A stretch of DNA of 64,000 bases from Paenarthrobacter ureafaciens. Lineage in GTDB: Bacteria; Actinomycetota; Actinomycetes; Actinomycetales; Micrococcaceae. Each line of letters begins with the position of its first letter. Position 1 is the stretch's first letter. The notes under the pieces were generated by a model. The model saw only the letters and a list, made by a program, of their open reading frames with translations, searched no databases and had not been told where the DNA came from. Where the stretch lies: positions 62,001 to 126,000 of the forward strand of contig NZ_SBHM01000006.1 of the NCBI RefSeq assembly GCF_004028095.1. Reading direction: 5' to 3'. A program made the translations under genes and the position numbers. Below are positions 50,069 to 59,266 of this stretch, one piece after another.

Positions 50069-51196
50069 CTACAGGTTACCGAGCTTGTCCCGCAGCTTGG
50101 CGAACATCCCGCCGCTGGCAACGAGCTTCCCGTCCGTGAACTGTTCTCCGCGGAGTTTGGCGAGTTGACGGAGCAGGTCTTCCTGGGCGGCGTCCAGCTT
50201 GGTTGGCGTCTCCACGTGCAGGTGCACTTTGAGGTCGCCGCGGCCGTAACCGCGAAGATGCGTCACGCCGAGCCCGCGCAGGGTGATGATCTCGCCGGAC
50301 TGCGTACCGGCCGTCACATCGATCTCCTGCGGACCGTCGAAGGTCTCCAGGGTCAACTCCGTGCCTAGTGCGGCTGCAGTCATGGGAACACTTAGCGTGG
50401 CGTGGAGATCGTCCCCTTCGCGGATATAGGTGGAATCGCTGTTGACGCGGATCTCCACGTACAGGTCGCCTGCCGGACCACCGGCGGGGCCTGCCTCGCC
50501 CTGGCCGGACAGCTGGATACGGGTCCCCGTGGCCACACCGGCGGGCACTTTGATGGTGAGGGACCGGCGGCTGCGGATCCTGCCCTGGCCGCTGCACTCG
50601 TTGCAGGGATCCTTGATGATGGTGCCGAATCCTTCACAGGATCCGCAGGGCGCGGTGGTCATGACCTGACCCAGAATGGAGCGCACAGCGCGCTGGACCT
50701 GGCCACTGCCGCCACAAATGTCACAGCGTTCCGGGTGGGTACCCGGACGGCAGCAGCTGCCGTCACAGGTGGGGCACACAACAGCGGTGTCCACTTCGAG
50801 CTTCTTGTTGACGCCGAACACGGCGTCCTTGAGATCAATGCGCACGCTGATGAGGGCGTCCTGGCCACGGCGCACGCGGGACGCGGGCCCTCCGTGACCC
50901 CCGCCCCCGCCAAAGAAGGTGTCGAAAATGTCCTGGAAGGCAAAGCCTTGCCCGGAATAGCCGCCGCCGAAGCCGTTGTCCGTTCCGTTTTCATTGCCCG
51001 TGGCGTCGTACACCCTGCGTTTTTGCGGGTCTGACAGGACTTCGTAAGCGTGGGTCACGGCCTTGAAGCGTTCGGCGACATCCTCCCCCGGATTTACATC
51101 CGGGTGGAGCTTGCGCGCCAACTTGCGGTACGCCTTTTTGATCTCTTCCCCGGTGGCTTCCGGCGAGACTCCCAAAACGTCATAGTGGCTGCTCAA
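50069..51196 (-). CDS. dnaJ: Molecular chaperone DnaJ (DnaJ2 type)
   Basis: Co-chaperone of DnaK. The 375-residue protein has a J domain with HPD at residues 31-33, a Gly/Phe-rich segment ([22 protein letters not shown]), a zinc-binding region and C-terminal substrate domains. The zinc region has four CxxC units: [24 protein letters not shown] and CNECSGQG. The first ends in Cys where the family normally has Gly. The start is TTG with AGGAAG somewhat far upstream. As a CIRCE-controlled partner of hrcA it is the second, heat-regulated DnaJ of actinobacteria. Confidence 0.95.
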   Translation of the reverse strand: MSSHYDVLGVSPEATGEEIKKAYRKLARKLHPDVNPGEDVAERFKAVTHAYEVLSDPQKRRVYDATGNENGTDNGFGGGYSGQGFAFQDIFDTFFGGGGGHGGPASRVRRGQDALISVRIDLKDAVFGVNKKLEVDTAVVCPTCDGSCCRPGTHPERCDICGGSGQVQRAVRSILGQVMTTAPCGSCEGFGTIIKDPCNECSGQGRIRSRRSLTIKVPAGVATGTRIQLSGQGEAGPAGGPAGDLYVEIRVNSDSTYIREGDDLHATLSVPMTAAALGTELTLETFDGPQEIDVTAGTQSGEIITLRGLGVTHLRGYGRGDLKVHLHVETPTKLDAAQEDLLRQLAKLRGEQFTDGKLVASGGMFAKLRDKLGNL

Positions 51197-51245
51197 AGTC
51201 GGTATCTCTTCCTTGTTGTACTGCGGTCTTTGGTGACGGCCGGTT

Positions 51246-52253
51246 TCAGCCGCCGAGAATTCGGGAAAGGTAGCGCGCTACGGCGCGGACTGCCGCCATG
51301 GTGGTGGGGTAGTCCATACGGGTGGGACCGAGGACTCCAACCTTGGCGCCGGAACCGTAACCGGTAGCCACCACGGAGGCCTCGGCCAACCCGTCGTAGG
51401 GATTTTCCCGGCCGATGCTCACTGTCACGCCGCGCGGATCATCCCCCATGTCCGACAACAACCGGAGCATGACAACTTGTTCCTCAAGGGCCTCCAGCAC
51501 CGGCCCTATGCTCAGGGGGAAGTCCACGTTGGAACGGGCGAGGTTGGCCGTGCCGGCCATCAGGATCCGCTCTTCCTTACTGGTATCGCTGAGGGCCTGG
51601 AGTCCGTTGGCCAGCATCTGGGCCAGTCCCCGCAGCTCCGGCGGGCACAGCGCCACCACGGACGGCAAGACCTGCGGAAGGAGGTCCATCTGCGTGCCGG
51701 CGATGCTGCCCAGGAACCGTGAACGCAGCGCCATGAGGGCCTCGTTGGCAACGTCGGCACCGGCATCGATGACCTTCTGCCCAACGCTTCCAGTGTCGGC
51801 AATCAGCACCACGAGCACTTGCTTTGGCCCGAGGAGGACGAACTCAACATGGCGCACCACGGCGCGCTTGGAGTGCGGATACTGCACGACGGCTACCTGG
51901 TTGGTCAGCTGCGACAGGAGCCTCACGGTCCGCTCAAGGATGTCGTCCATATCATCCGGCCCCTCAAGCAGGGAGTGGATGGCACGACGCTCAGCGGCCG
52001 ACAAGGGCTTTACCTGGGAGATCCGGTCGACGAACAGGCGGTAGCCCTTGTCCGTCGGAATACGGCCGGCGCTGGTGTGTGGCGCTGCGATCAGCCCCTC
52101 TTCTTCAAGCACCGCCATGTCGTTGCGGATGGTCGCACTGGATACGCCCAGGTGGTGGCGTTCTACCAGGGCCTTGGAACCAACAGGCTCCCGCGAATGT
52201 ACGTAGTCCTCAACAATGGCACGCAGCACTTCGAGTTTGCGTGGCTCACTCAT
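51246..52253 (-). CDS. hrcA: Heat-inducible transcription repressor HrcA
   Basis: Represses heat-shock operons by binding CIRCE, with GroEL as cofactor. The 335-residue protein has an N-terminal winged helix ([43 protein letters not shown]) and a GAF-like domain. The ATG at 52253 follows a strong AGGAGGTG six bases upstream; 30 upstream in-frame codons are not part of the gene. A CIRCE element lies 71 bases before the start, implying autoregulation. Confidence 0.96.
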   Translation of the reverse strand: MSEPRKLEVLRAIVEDYVHSREPVGSKALVERHHLGVSSATIRNDMAVLEEEGLIAAPHTSAGRIPTDKGYRLFVDRISQVKPLSAAERRAIHSLLEGPDDMDDILERTVRLLSQLTNQVAVVQYPHSKRAVVRHVEFVLLGPKQVLVVLIADTGSVGQKVIDAGADVANEALMALRSRFLGSIAGTQMDLLPQVLPSVVALCPPELRGLAQMLANGLQALSDTSKEERILMAGTANLARSNVDFPLSIGPVLEALEEQVVMLRLLSDMGDDPRGVTVSIGRENPYDGLAEASVVATGYGSGAKVGVLGPTRMDYPTTMAAVRAVARYLSRILGG

Positions 52254-52323
52254 TCCAACACCTCCTGACAGACCATCCGGCCCATGCACTGATGCACGAG
52301 GGACCTTCAGCTGACCCTTTTGC

Positions 52324-52350
52324 TTAGCACTCGACATGCCCAAGTGCTAA
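52324..52350. promoter_or_regulatory. CIRCE operator of hrcA-dnaJ-rsmE
   Basis: TTAGCACTC, nine bases, then AAGTGCTAA: the HrcA operator with a single mismatch from TTAGCACTC-N9-GAGTGCTAA. It lies 71 bases upstream of hrcA and 57 bases upstream of the divergent DUF3097 gene, so it might touch both promoters. Confidence 0.95.
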
Positions 52351-52406
52351 CAAGTCTAGTATGAGCCACCGCGTTGCTAGCATTGAAACCGCCCGCGCAG
52401 ACATCC

Positions 52407-53321
52407 ATGGCAGGCCTGGCGGCGACTGCGGCCCGGCAGCCGTCCAAGCCCGAAGAGGTAGGTCATTCCTTGGCTTATGACACCTGGGGTCCACAGGACC
52501 TGACCGCTCCTGCCCAACAGCGGCTCCCGGAGGTACCCGTGCAGCGCGGGATGGTGCTGGAGGATGCCCAATCCGGTTGGGTGGGTGCGGTCACCCGCGT
52601 GGAAAAGTCCGGCGGGATGCACATCGTGGCCCTCGAAGACCGGCGCGGAAAAACCAAGTCCTTCCAGCTGGGCTTCGGCTTCCTGCTGGAAGGTCAGCCC
52701 ATCCGGCTCCTGCCTCCCGCGCCCAAGGCGCCCGCCACTGCAGCCTCCCCCACCCGGACAGCTTCGGGTTCCGTGCGCGTCAGTGGCCAACGGGCCCAGG
52801 TGGCCAAAGCGAGCCGCATCTGGGTGGAGGGCAAGCACGATGCGGAACTCGTGGAAAAAGTATGGGGTGACGACCTCCGCGTGGAGGGCATCGTCGTCGA
52901 GCCCCTGCACGGGGTGGATGACCTCAAAGCCGCGATAGCAGCCTTCAACCCCGGCCCGGGGCGCAAACTGGGAATCCTCGTGGACCACCTCGTAGCCGGC
53001 TCCAAGGAATCGCGGATCGCCGCCGAAGCGATGACCTTGCCGGGCGCTGCCCGTAACGTCCTGATCGTGGGACACCCCTACGTGGATGTCTGGCAGGCGA
53101 TCCGGCCCAAGGTCCTTGGCATCGCCCAATGGCCCGATGTTCCCCGCGGTACGGACTGGAAGACGGGGATCCTGCGCGCTTTTGGCTGGCCGCACGAGAC
53201 TGCGGAGGACATCGGAATCGGCTGGCAGCGCCTTTTGGGCGCGGTCCGCACCTACGCCGACCTTGAAGCCTCCCTCCTGGGCCGCGTCGAGGAAGTCATC
53301 GACTTCCTCACCGCGCCCTGA
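52407..53321 (+). CDS. DUF3097 protein with TOPRIM-like segment
   Basis: A protein of about 304 residues found beside hrcA in many actinobacteria. The N-terminal half is small-barrel-like (RGMVLEDAQSGWVGAVTRVEKSGG). The C-terminal half reads RIWVEGKHDAELVEKVWGDDL, then GIVVEPLHGVDDL and LGILVDHLVAGSKE, which resembles the Glu-then-Asp order of TOPRIM nuclease/primase domains such as RNase M5; this is my observation, not a family annotation. The start may be this ATG or the TTG at 52374. Confidence 0.82.
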   Translation: MAGLAATAARQPSKPEEVGHSLAYDTWGPQDLTAPAQQRLPEVPVQRGMVLEDAQSGWVGAVTRVEKSGGMHIVALEDRRGKTKSFQLGFGFLLEGQPIRLLPPAPKAPATAASPTRTASGSVRVSGQRAQVAKASRIWVEGKHDAELVEKVWGDDLRVEGIVVEPLHGVDDLKAAIAAFNPGPGRKLGILVDHLVAGSKESRIAAEAMTLPGAARNVLIVGHPYVDVWQAIRPKVLGIAQWPDVPRGTDWKTGILRAFGWPHETAEDIGIGWQRLLGAVRTYADLEASLLGRVEEVIDFLTAP

Positions 53322-53436
53322 CTCCAGCGCCCGGGCGTCCGACGGCGGCGGGCGGCGGGTTGGTCCCGGAACAGCCCCGGACCCTATATTCTGGGACAGC
53401 AACACCGCAGCATTTTTTATAGCAAAGGGAACCAAC

Positions 53437-53850
53437 GTGTCAGAGAACGCCCCAGAAGAACCGGGCAGGGCCGCAGGTCAGCCCCAGTACCATGGCGCGC
53501 CTGCAAACGCACTCCCTCTCACAGCCAGCGAGGACCGCCAGTGGGCAACCCTGGCGCACTTCGGTGGAATCCTCGGGTGCCTGCCCTCGCTGCTGATTTA
53601 CTTGATTTTCCGCGACAGGGGTCCCTTTACAGCGCAGGAATCCAAGGAAGCGCTCAACTTCACGCTGCCGCCCACCATTGCAGCGGCCGTAGCGAACATC
53701 CTCGTACTGCTACCGGTTGTAGGGAACATCTTTGCCGTCATCGCCACGGCAATCTGGGTGGCACTCACGTGCTTCTCCGTCTCCGCCGGCATCCGCGTGA
53801 ACCACGGCCAGCCGCACCGCTACCGCTTCAACCTTCGCTGGATCAAGTAG
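53437..53850 (+). CDS. DUF4870 membrane protein
   Basis: A 137-residue protein with a polar N-terminus (about 35 residues, Pro/Gln-rich), then the DUF4870 pattern: DRQWATLAHFGGILGCLPSLLIYLIF, a conserved FTAQESKEALNF motif, and two more membrane helices (TIAAAVANILVLLPVVGNI and VIATAIWVALTCFSVSAGI). The GTG at 53437 has AAAGGGA six bases upstream. The function of this common family is unknown. Confidence 0.9.
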   Translation: MSENAPEEPGRAAGQPQYHGAPANALPLTASEDRQWATLAHFGGILGCLPSLLIYLIFRDRGPFTAQESKEALNFTLPPTIAAAVANILVLLPVVGNIFAVIATAIWVALTCFSVSAGIRVNHGQPHRYRFNLRWIK

Positions 53851-53891
53851 CGGCGACGCCGATCTTTCCGCAGGGCCGATCTTTCCGTAAG

Positions 53892-55121
53892 TCAGTCCGG
53901 CAGGATGCGCCGCACTACCGCATCGGCCAACAAACGTCCCTTAAGGGTCAGCACCAAGCGACCTTGGAAGGCCGCAGCAGGTTCGGCCAGGCCATCGGCT
54001 ATCAAACCCGCCACAGCACGCCTGCCGTCCTTGTCCAAGCCGTCTATTGCCAGGCCTGACACAAGCCGCGCCTCCAGCATGATCCGCTCCACGTCCCGTG
54101 TTCCGGCGTCGAGCGTTTCCCTGCCCGCAGCCGGAGACTCTCCGGCCACCAGGCGGGAAGCATAGGCAGCGGGGTGCTTCACGTTCCACCACCGGACGCC
54201 ACCCACATGGGAATGCGCTCCGGGGCCGATACCCCACCAGTCGTCGCCGCGCCAATATGCCAGGTTGTGGCGGCAGGCCTGCTCAGGTGTCCTGGCCCAG
54301 TTGCTGACCTCATACCAGCCCAGGCCGGCTTCCGAGATCAGCTGGTCGGCAAGTTCATACTTGGCCGCGTGGTCGTCGTCGTCGATGCCGGGCACCTCGC
54401 CACGGCGGATCTGGGCGGCAAGCTTGGTCCCCTCCTCCACGATCAAGGCGTAGGCGCTGATGTGGTCGGGCTCGTAGGAGAGCGCGGTCTCCAACGACTC
54501 CCGCCAGTCGGCCATGGACTCCCCCGGCGTCCCGTAAATCAGGTCCAGGCTGACGGCCAGCCCTGCTTCCCGGGCCCACTGGACAACCTGGGGGACACGG
54601 CGTGGCGTGTGGGTCCGGTCCAGTACCTTGAGGACGTGCGGGACTGCCGACTGCATGCCAAAGGAGACGCGGGTGAAGCCAGCGTCCTTGAGGACCTGCA
54701 ACGATTCACGGGTTACCGAATCCGGGTTGGCCTCCGTGGTGACCTCAGCGCCTTCTTCCAGCCCCCAATGCCCCACTGCGGTCCGCAGGATCTCCGCGAG
54801 GTCTTCGGCCGGCAGCAGCGTGGGCGTGCCACCGCCAAAGAAAACGGTACTCATGGGACGCCGCGGCAGGCCTGAATCCTCAAGCACTTTCGCTGCGAAG
54901 TCCACCTCCGACGCTGCGGTACCTGAGTAGGCAGCTTGTGAGGCTCCCCCGCCCAGTTCCGTCGCGGTGTAGGTGTTGAAATCGCAATAGCCGCACCGCA
55001 CCGCGCAGAACGGTATGTGGACGTACAAGCCGAACTTCCGGCGTCCGACGTCGGCGAGCACCTGCGACGGCAGCAAGCCGTCAGCAGGTGCCGGATCGCC
55101 CAAAGGCAGGACGCTTGGCAT
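53892..55121 (-). CDS. hemW: Radical SAM heme chaperone HemW
   Basis: HemW binds heme and a 4Fe-4S cluster and inserts heme into target proteins such as respiratory enzymes; it was earlier misnamed coproporphyrinogen III oxidase. The 409-residue protein has Cys39, Cys43 and Cys46 in the CxxxCxxC radical-SAM motif (HIPFCAVRCGYC), GGGTPTLLP, and a C-terminal HemW-specific domain (ERIMLEARLVSGLAIDGL). The ATG directly follows the lepA stop, so both are one operon. Confidence 0.94.
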   Translation of the reverse strand: MPSVLPLGDPAPADGLLPSQVLADVGRRKFGLYVHIPFCAVRCGYCDFNTYTATELGGGASQAAYSGTAASEVDFAAKVLEDSGLPRRPMSTVFFGGGTPTLLPAEDLAEILRTAVGHWGLEEGAEVTTEANPDSVTRESLQVLKDAGFTRVSFGMQSAVPHVLKVLDRTHTPRRVPQVVQWAREAGLAVSLDLIYGTPGESMADWRESLETALSYEPDHISAYALIVEEGTKLAAQIRRGEVPGIDDDDHAAKYELADQLISEAGLGWYEVSNWARTPEQACRHNLAYWRGDDWWGIGPGAHSHVGGVRWWNVKHPAAYASRLVAGESPAAGRETLDAGTRDVERIMLEARLVSGLAIDGLDKDGRRAVAGLIADGLAEPAAAFQGRLVLTLKGRLLADAVVRRILPD

Positions 55122-56975
55122 TTACTTCTTTGCCTTGTCCTTCGACTCGTCAGTGGTGAGGGCAGCGATGAAGGCTTCCTGCGGCACCTCGACGCGGCCC
55201 ACCATCTTCATGCGCTTCTTGCCTTCCTTCTGCTTTTCCAGCAGTTTGCGTTTACGGGTGATGTCACCGCCGTAGCACTTGGCAAGAACGTCTTTGCGGA
55301 TGGCCCGGATGCTCTCGCGGGCGATGATGCGGGAGCCAATGGCAGCCTGGATGGGCACCTCGAACTGCTGCCGCGGAATGAGCTCGCGGAGCTTCCCGGT
55401 CATCATCACACCATAGGAATAGGCCTTGTCGCGGTGCGTGATGGCACTGAACGCGTCCACTTGTTCACCTTGAAGCAGGATGTCGACCTTGACGAGGTCG
55501 GCCACTTGCTCGCCGTCGGCCTTCCAGTCCAGCGAGGCGTACCCGCGCGTCTTGGACTTCAGGAGATCGAAGAAGTCGAACACGATCTCGGCCAGCGGGA
55601 TCCAGTAACGGAGTTCGACACGGTCCTCGGACAGGTAGTCCATGCCCTTCATCTGACCGCGGCGGCTCTGGCACAGCTCCATGATGGCGCCGACGAACTC
55701 GTTGGGCGCCAGGACGGTAGCGGAGACCATCGGTTCGCGGACCTCGGCGATCTTGCCTGTGGGGTACTCGCTGGGGTTGGTGACGTGGACAACCCGCTTG
55801 TCTTCCAAGGTGACCTCATACTCCACGTTGGGAGCAGTAGAGATGAGGTCGAGGTTGTACTCGCGTTCCAAACGTTCGCGCGTGATCTCGAGGTGCAGCA
55901 AACCGAGGAAGCCGACGCGGAAACCGAAGCCCAGCGCAGCTGACGTCTCAGGCTCGTAGACCAGGGCGGCGTCGTTGAGCATCAGCTTTTCCAAGGCGTC
56001 GCGGAGTACCGGGTAGTCCGTGCCGTCCAAGGGGTAGAGGCCGGAGAAGACCATCGGCTTCGCATCGGCGTACCCGCTGAGCGATTCCGAGGCCGGTTTG
56101 GCCTGGTTGGTGACAGTATCGCCGACCTTGGACTGGCGGACATCCTTCACGCCGGTGATGAGGTATCCCACCTCGCCTACGCCCAGGCCCTTCGACGGGG
56201 TGGGCTCAGGAGAGCTCACGCCGATTTCGAGGAGTTCGTGGGTTGCACGGGTCGACATCATCTGGATGCGTTCGCGGGGGTGGAGCTTGCCATCCACCAC
56301 ACGAACATAGGTGACCACGCCACGGTACGTGTCATAGACCGAATCAAAGATCATGGCACGCGCGGGAGCGTCCGGATTGCCAACAGGTGCCGGAAGGTCG
56401 CGGACGATCTTGTCCAGCAGAGCCTCGACGCCTACGCCCGTCTTACCGGAAACCTTGAGGACATCTTCCGGATCTCCACCGATGAGGTTGGCAAGCTCAG
56501 CCGCGTACTTCTCCGGTTGCGCAGCGGGGAGGTCGATCTTGTTCAGCACCGGAATGATGGTGAGGTTGTTCTCCATAGCCAGGTAGAGGTTGGCCAGGGT
56601 CTGGGCTTCGATGCCTTGGGCAGCGTCAACCAGCAGCACTGCTCCCTCGCAGGCTGCCAGGGAGCGGGATACCTCATACGTGAAGTCCACGTGGCCCGGG
56701 GTGTCGATCATGTTCAGGGCATAGGCTGTGCCGTCAACCTCCCAGGGCATGCGGACGGCCTGTGACTTGATGGTGATGCCGCGCTCACGCTCGATGTCCA
56801 TGCGGTCCAGATACTGGGCTTTCATGTCGCGCTGTTGAACGACGCCGGTGTACTGCAGCATGCGGTCGGCCAAGGTGGACTTACCGTGGTCGATATGGGC
56901 AATGATGCAGAAGTTCCGGATGATGGCCGGATCTGTTGCGGCGGGCACCGGTGCGGTGCGGGCCATGGGAGACAC
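55122..56975 (-). CDS. lepA: Elongation factor 4 (LepA)
   Basis: A ribosome-bound GTPase that aids initiation and back-translocation under stress. The 617-residue protein has AHIDHGKST (G1), the GITIK switch, DTPGH (G3), NKIDL (G4) and the LepA-specific C-terminal domain. The GTG at 56975 is chosen (AGGAC upstream; [10 protein letters not shown]), as the in-frame ATG three codons later has no ribosome site. It heads the lepA-hemW operon and is divergent from the PemK-like gene. Confidence 0.96.
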   Translation of the reverse strand: MSPMARTAPVPAATDPAIIRNFCIIAHIDHGKSTLADRMLQYTGVVQQRDMKAQYLDRMDIERERGITIKSQAVRMPWEVDGTAYALNMIDTPGHVDFTYEVSRSLAACEGAVLLVDAAQGIEAQTLANLYLAMENNLTIIPVLNKIDLPAAQPEKYAAELANLIGGDPEDVLKVSGKTGVGVEALLDKIVRDLPAPVGNPDAPARAMIFDSVYDTYRGVVTYVRVVDGKLHPRERIQMMSTRATHELLEIGVSSPEPTPSKGLGVGEVGYLITGVKDVRQSKVGDTVTNQAKPASESLSGYADAKPMVFSGLYPLDGTDYPVLRDALEKLMLNDAALVYEPETSAALGFGFRVGFLGLLHLEITRERLEREYNLDLISTAPNVEYEVTLEDKRVVHVTNPSEYPTGKIAEVREPMVSATVLAPNEFVGAIMELCQSRRGQMKGMDYLSEDRVELRYWIPLAEIVFDFFDLLKSKTRGYASLDWKADGEQVADLVKVDILLQGEQVDAFSAITHRDKAYSYGVMMTGKLRELIPRQQFEVPIQAAIGSRIIARESIRAIRKDVLAKCYGGDITRKRKLLEKQKEGKKRMKMVGRVEVPQEAFIAALTTDESKDKAKK

Positions 56976-57149
56976 GCAGGGTCCTAACTGTCGGCATTCA
57001 AGCGGCAGTTCCGCAAGCCGGGCAGGGGCCAGCTGAGGAGATACCGCACATCTGATCCTCCAGTGTCCCATGAACCAGCCGTTCCCCGTACATCAGGGCA
57101 GGGCGGGGCCATCACCATCCGGCGGGGATGGGGACGGTAGCTTGGTCCT

Positions 57150-57698
57150 ATGGCTCTGGACTTACGACCACTCGGCAAAGCACTCCTGCGATCCCTGAGG
57201 GCATTGGGTGGTACCCCAAGCAGGACGGCGACTCCTCCCCGTCCCCGGCCAGGCGGGACCCGGCAAGCAACCCGGCCCTCCGGCGTTGTGCCTAAAACCG
57301 GGACCTACCCCGGCGACTACCGCGGAAGCGTGCGCGCCAGCTACTCCCCCAAGCCTGACGGCAAGCCTGATCCGGGGGAGATCGTGTGGAGTTGGGTCCC
57401 CTATGAGGAAGACCACTCCCGCGGCAAGGACCGCCCGGTTCTCCTGGTGGGGCGTGACGGCCAATGGCTCCTCGGACTCATGCTGACTTCCAAGGACCAT
57501 GACAACGGAGCGCGCGCCGACGATTACGTCGATGTCGGCACGGGTCCGTGGGACCGTCAGGGCCGGCCCAGCGAGGTCAAGCTGGACAGGGTCATCCGAC
57601 TGGATCCGAACGCCATCCGACGCGAAGGGGCGGTGCTCGGCCGGCAGGCTTTCCAGGAAGTCATCAGGGCCCTGGCGGACTCATCCATGCGGCGTTGA
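57150..57698 (+). CDS. PemK/MazF-like protein without an antitoxin partner
   Basis: A 182-residue protein. The first 60 residues are basic and Pro/Arg-rich; the rest has the PemK-like SH3 barrel pattern: PGEIVWSWVPYEEDHSRGKDRP followed by VLLVGRD and a later DRVIRLDP segment. MazF/PemK toxins cut mRNA, but no antitoxin frame lies next to it and the gene sits in a conserved housekeeping spot between lepA and rpsT. A toxin role is therefore doubtful. Confidence 0.8.
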   Translation: MALDLRPLGKALLRSLRALGGTPSRTATPPRPRPGGTRQATRPSGVVPKTGTYPGDYRGSVRASYSPKPDGKPDPGEIVWSWVPYEEDHSRGKDRPVLLVGRDGQWLLGLMLTSKDHDNGARADDYVDVGTGPWDRQGRPSEVKLDRVIRLDPNAIRREGAVLGRQAFQEVIRALADSSMRR

Positions 57699-57763
57699 GC
57701 GGTAATTCCTGCCACGACGGTCTTTCTGCTATCCTTTATAGCTGTGTGTCCGTGCAGGTCGAC

Positions 57764-57820
57764 GGCCATACATGGTTGGCTGCCATAGGCATCCCCACGC
57801 CGCTCAGTCGATGGCCAACC
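57764..57820 (+). promoter_or_regulatory. Structured rpsT leader
   Basis: In the 130-base leader of rpsT, GGTTGGC (57774-57780) pairs with GCCAACC (57814-57820), while GGCCAT (57764-57769) pairs with ATGGCC (57811-57816). The two pairings share bases and exclude each other, as expected for a switch. S20 autoregulation is known in other bacteria; use here is inferred. Confidence 0.4.
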
Positions 57821-57865
57821 TGACAACCCTCTAGACCATTTCCGCATTAAAAAGAGAGTTCATAC

Positions 57866-58126
57866 GTGGCTAATATCAAGTCCCAGAAGAAGCGCATCCT
57901 CACCAACGAGAAGGCTCGGCTGCGTAACAACGCCGTCAAGTCCGAGCTGAAGACGGCCATCCGCGCCGTCAACACCGCCGTTGCGTCTGCTGACAAGGAT
58001 GCTGCTGCAACTGCACTTGTTGCTGCCAGCCGTAAGCTGGATAAGGCTGTCAGCAAGGGCGTTATTCACAAGAACAACGCTGCAAACCGCAAGTCGGCGA
58101 TCTCCAAGAAGGTCAACGCACTCTAA
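57866..58126 (+). CDS. rpsT: 30S ribosomal protein S20
   Basis: A primary binding protein of 16S rRNA. The 86-residue, lysine/alanine-rich protein starts [10 protein letters not shown] and has the helical repeat typical of S20. The GTG start has AGAGAG upstream. A transcript leader of more than 100 bases carries two mutually exclusive pairings. A GC-rich hairpin ends the gene. Confidence 0.97.
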   Translation: MANIKSQKKRILTNEKARLRNNAVKSELKTAIRAVNTAVASADKDAAATALVAASRKLDKAVSKGVIHKNNAANRKSAISKKVNAL

Positions 58127-58152
58127 GGTTTTTCCAGTTCGACTGAGCTGAA

Positions 58153-58190
58153 CAGGAGGCCGGCACCCCAGGGTGCCGGCCTCCTGGCTT
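58153..58190. terminator. Terminator of rpsT
   Basis: Perfect 16-base arms (58153-58168 and 58171-58186) are followed by GCTTT. The stem is very stable; it sits between convergent rpsT and holA. Confidence 0.85.
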
Positions 58191-58231
58191 TAAGCGTCAT
58201 CCTGGGCCCCGTAGCGCCGGCCCGGCTTCTG

Positions 58232-59266
58232 CTACCGCCGTTGGGCGGACGTCGCAATCACTGTCACGGCGTGCTCCACGGCATAAACGGGATCGCGGGA
58301 GAGGCCCTTTACCTGCGCATCTGCTTCGGCGATGACCTGGATTGAACGAATCAGCCCCTCGGGAGTCCAGCGGCGGACATCCCGCTGCGCCTGCTCCACC
58401 AACCAAGGCTGCATTCCGAGATTCTTGGCAATGGACGCCGAAGACCCCCTGGCGCCCGCGACCTTGGCAAGTGTCCGCAGCTTCGCCGCCAGCGCTGCCA
58501 CCAAGGGAACAGGGTCCACACCCGTGGACAACGCGTGACGGAGGGTGGAGAGGGCCAGTGGTCCATTTCCGCTCATAGCCGCGTCTGCCACCTTGAAGGC
58601 CGTGGCCTCCACCCGGCCCCCGTAGTAGCGATCCACCGTCTCGGCCGTGACGGCCGTGGTGGCGTCAGCGATCAATTGGCTGCATGCCGCGGCAAGCTCG
58701 GACAGGTTGGCGCCCACGGCGTTGACCAATGCCTGGACCGCGTCACCCTGGATCCTCCGCCCGGACGCCTTGAACTCTGCAACCACGAAGGACGTCTTGT
58801 CCGCGTCCTTCTTCAGGGGCTGGCAATCGACGACCGGCCAGCCCCCCGCCTTCACGGCATCCAGGAGCTTCTTCCCCCGGACTCCGCCGGCATGGCGAAG
58901 GACCAGGACCACATCATCTTCCGGCTGCGCAAGGTACTTGATGGCATCGGCCAGGAAAGCGTCGTTCATGGATTCCAGGCCCTCCACCTCCACCAACTTC
59001 CCCTCGCCAAAAAGCGACGGAGCGACAGTCATGGCCAAGGAACCGGCCTCATAGGAAGCCGCATTGAGTTTGGTGAGCTCAACATCCGGGGTGGCCGAAC
59101 GCACTTCGGCGCGGATACGGTCCATGGCACGAATTCCCAAGTACTCCTCGGGCCCTGCGATGAGGACTACCGGGGCGGGCGACGCGTCACGCCAGCCGAC
59201 GCTGTTCGCCGCAGCGCCCTTGGCCCGGGCCTCGCTCTTGTTCCGGGAATTTTGGGCAGCAGCCAC
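58232..59266 (-). CDS. holA: DNA polymerase III subunit delta
   Basis: The clamp-loader subunit that opens the beta clamp. The 344-residue protein matches HolA: VVLIAGPEEYLGIRAMDRI at the N-terminus, EVEGLESMNDAFLADAIKYL, and the C-terminal collar helices. The GTG at 59266 has AAGGA seven bases upstream. Its first 100 bases overlap the end of comEC. The order rpsT/holA/comEC/comEA matches Mycobacterium. Confidence 0.93.
   Translation of the reverse strand: MAAAQNSRNKSEARAKGAAANSVGWRDASPAPVVLIAGPEEYLGIRAMDRIRAEVRSATPDVELTKLNAASYEAGSLAMTVAPSLFGEGKLVEVEGLESMNDAFLADAIKYLAQPEDDVVLVLRHAGGVRGKKLLDAVKAGGWPVVDCQPLKKDADKTSFVVAEFKASGRRIQGDAVQALVNAVGANLSELAAACSQLIADATTAVTAETVDRYYGGRVEATAFKVADAAMSGNGPLALSTLRHALSTGVDPVPLVAALAAKLRTLAKVAGARGSSASIAKNLGMQPWLVEQAQRDVRRWTPEGLIRSIQVIAEADAQVKGLSRDPVYAVEHAVTVIATSAQRR

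Noticed and set aside
52374..52407. TTG at 52374 as the DUF3097 start
   Set aside because: No ribosome site and the extra 11 residues look non-conserved; kept only as an alternative.
57826..57841. Second possible dre site upstream of rpsT (CTCTAGACCAT)
   Set aside because: Only 11 of 16 positions agree and the palindrome is broken on one side; likely chance.
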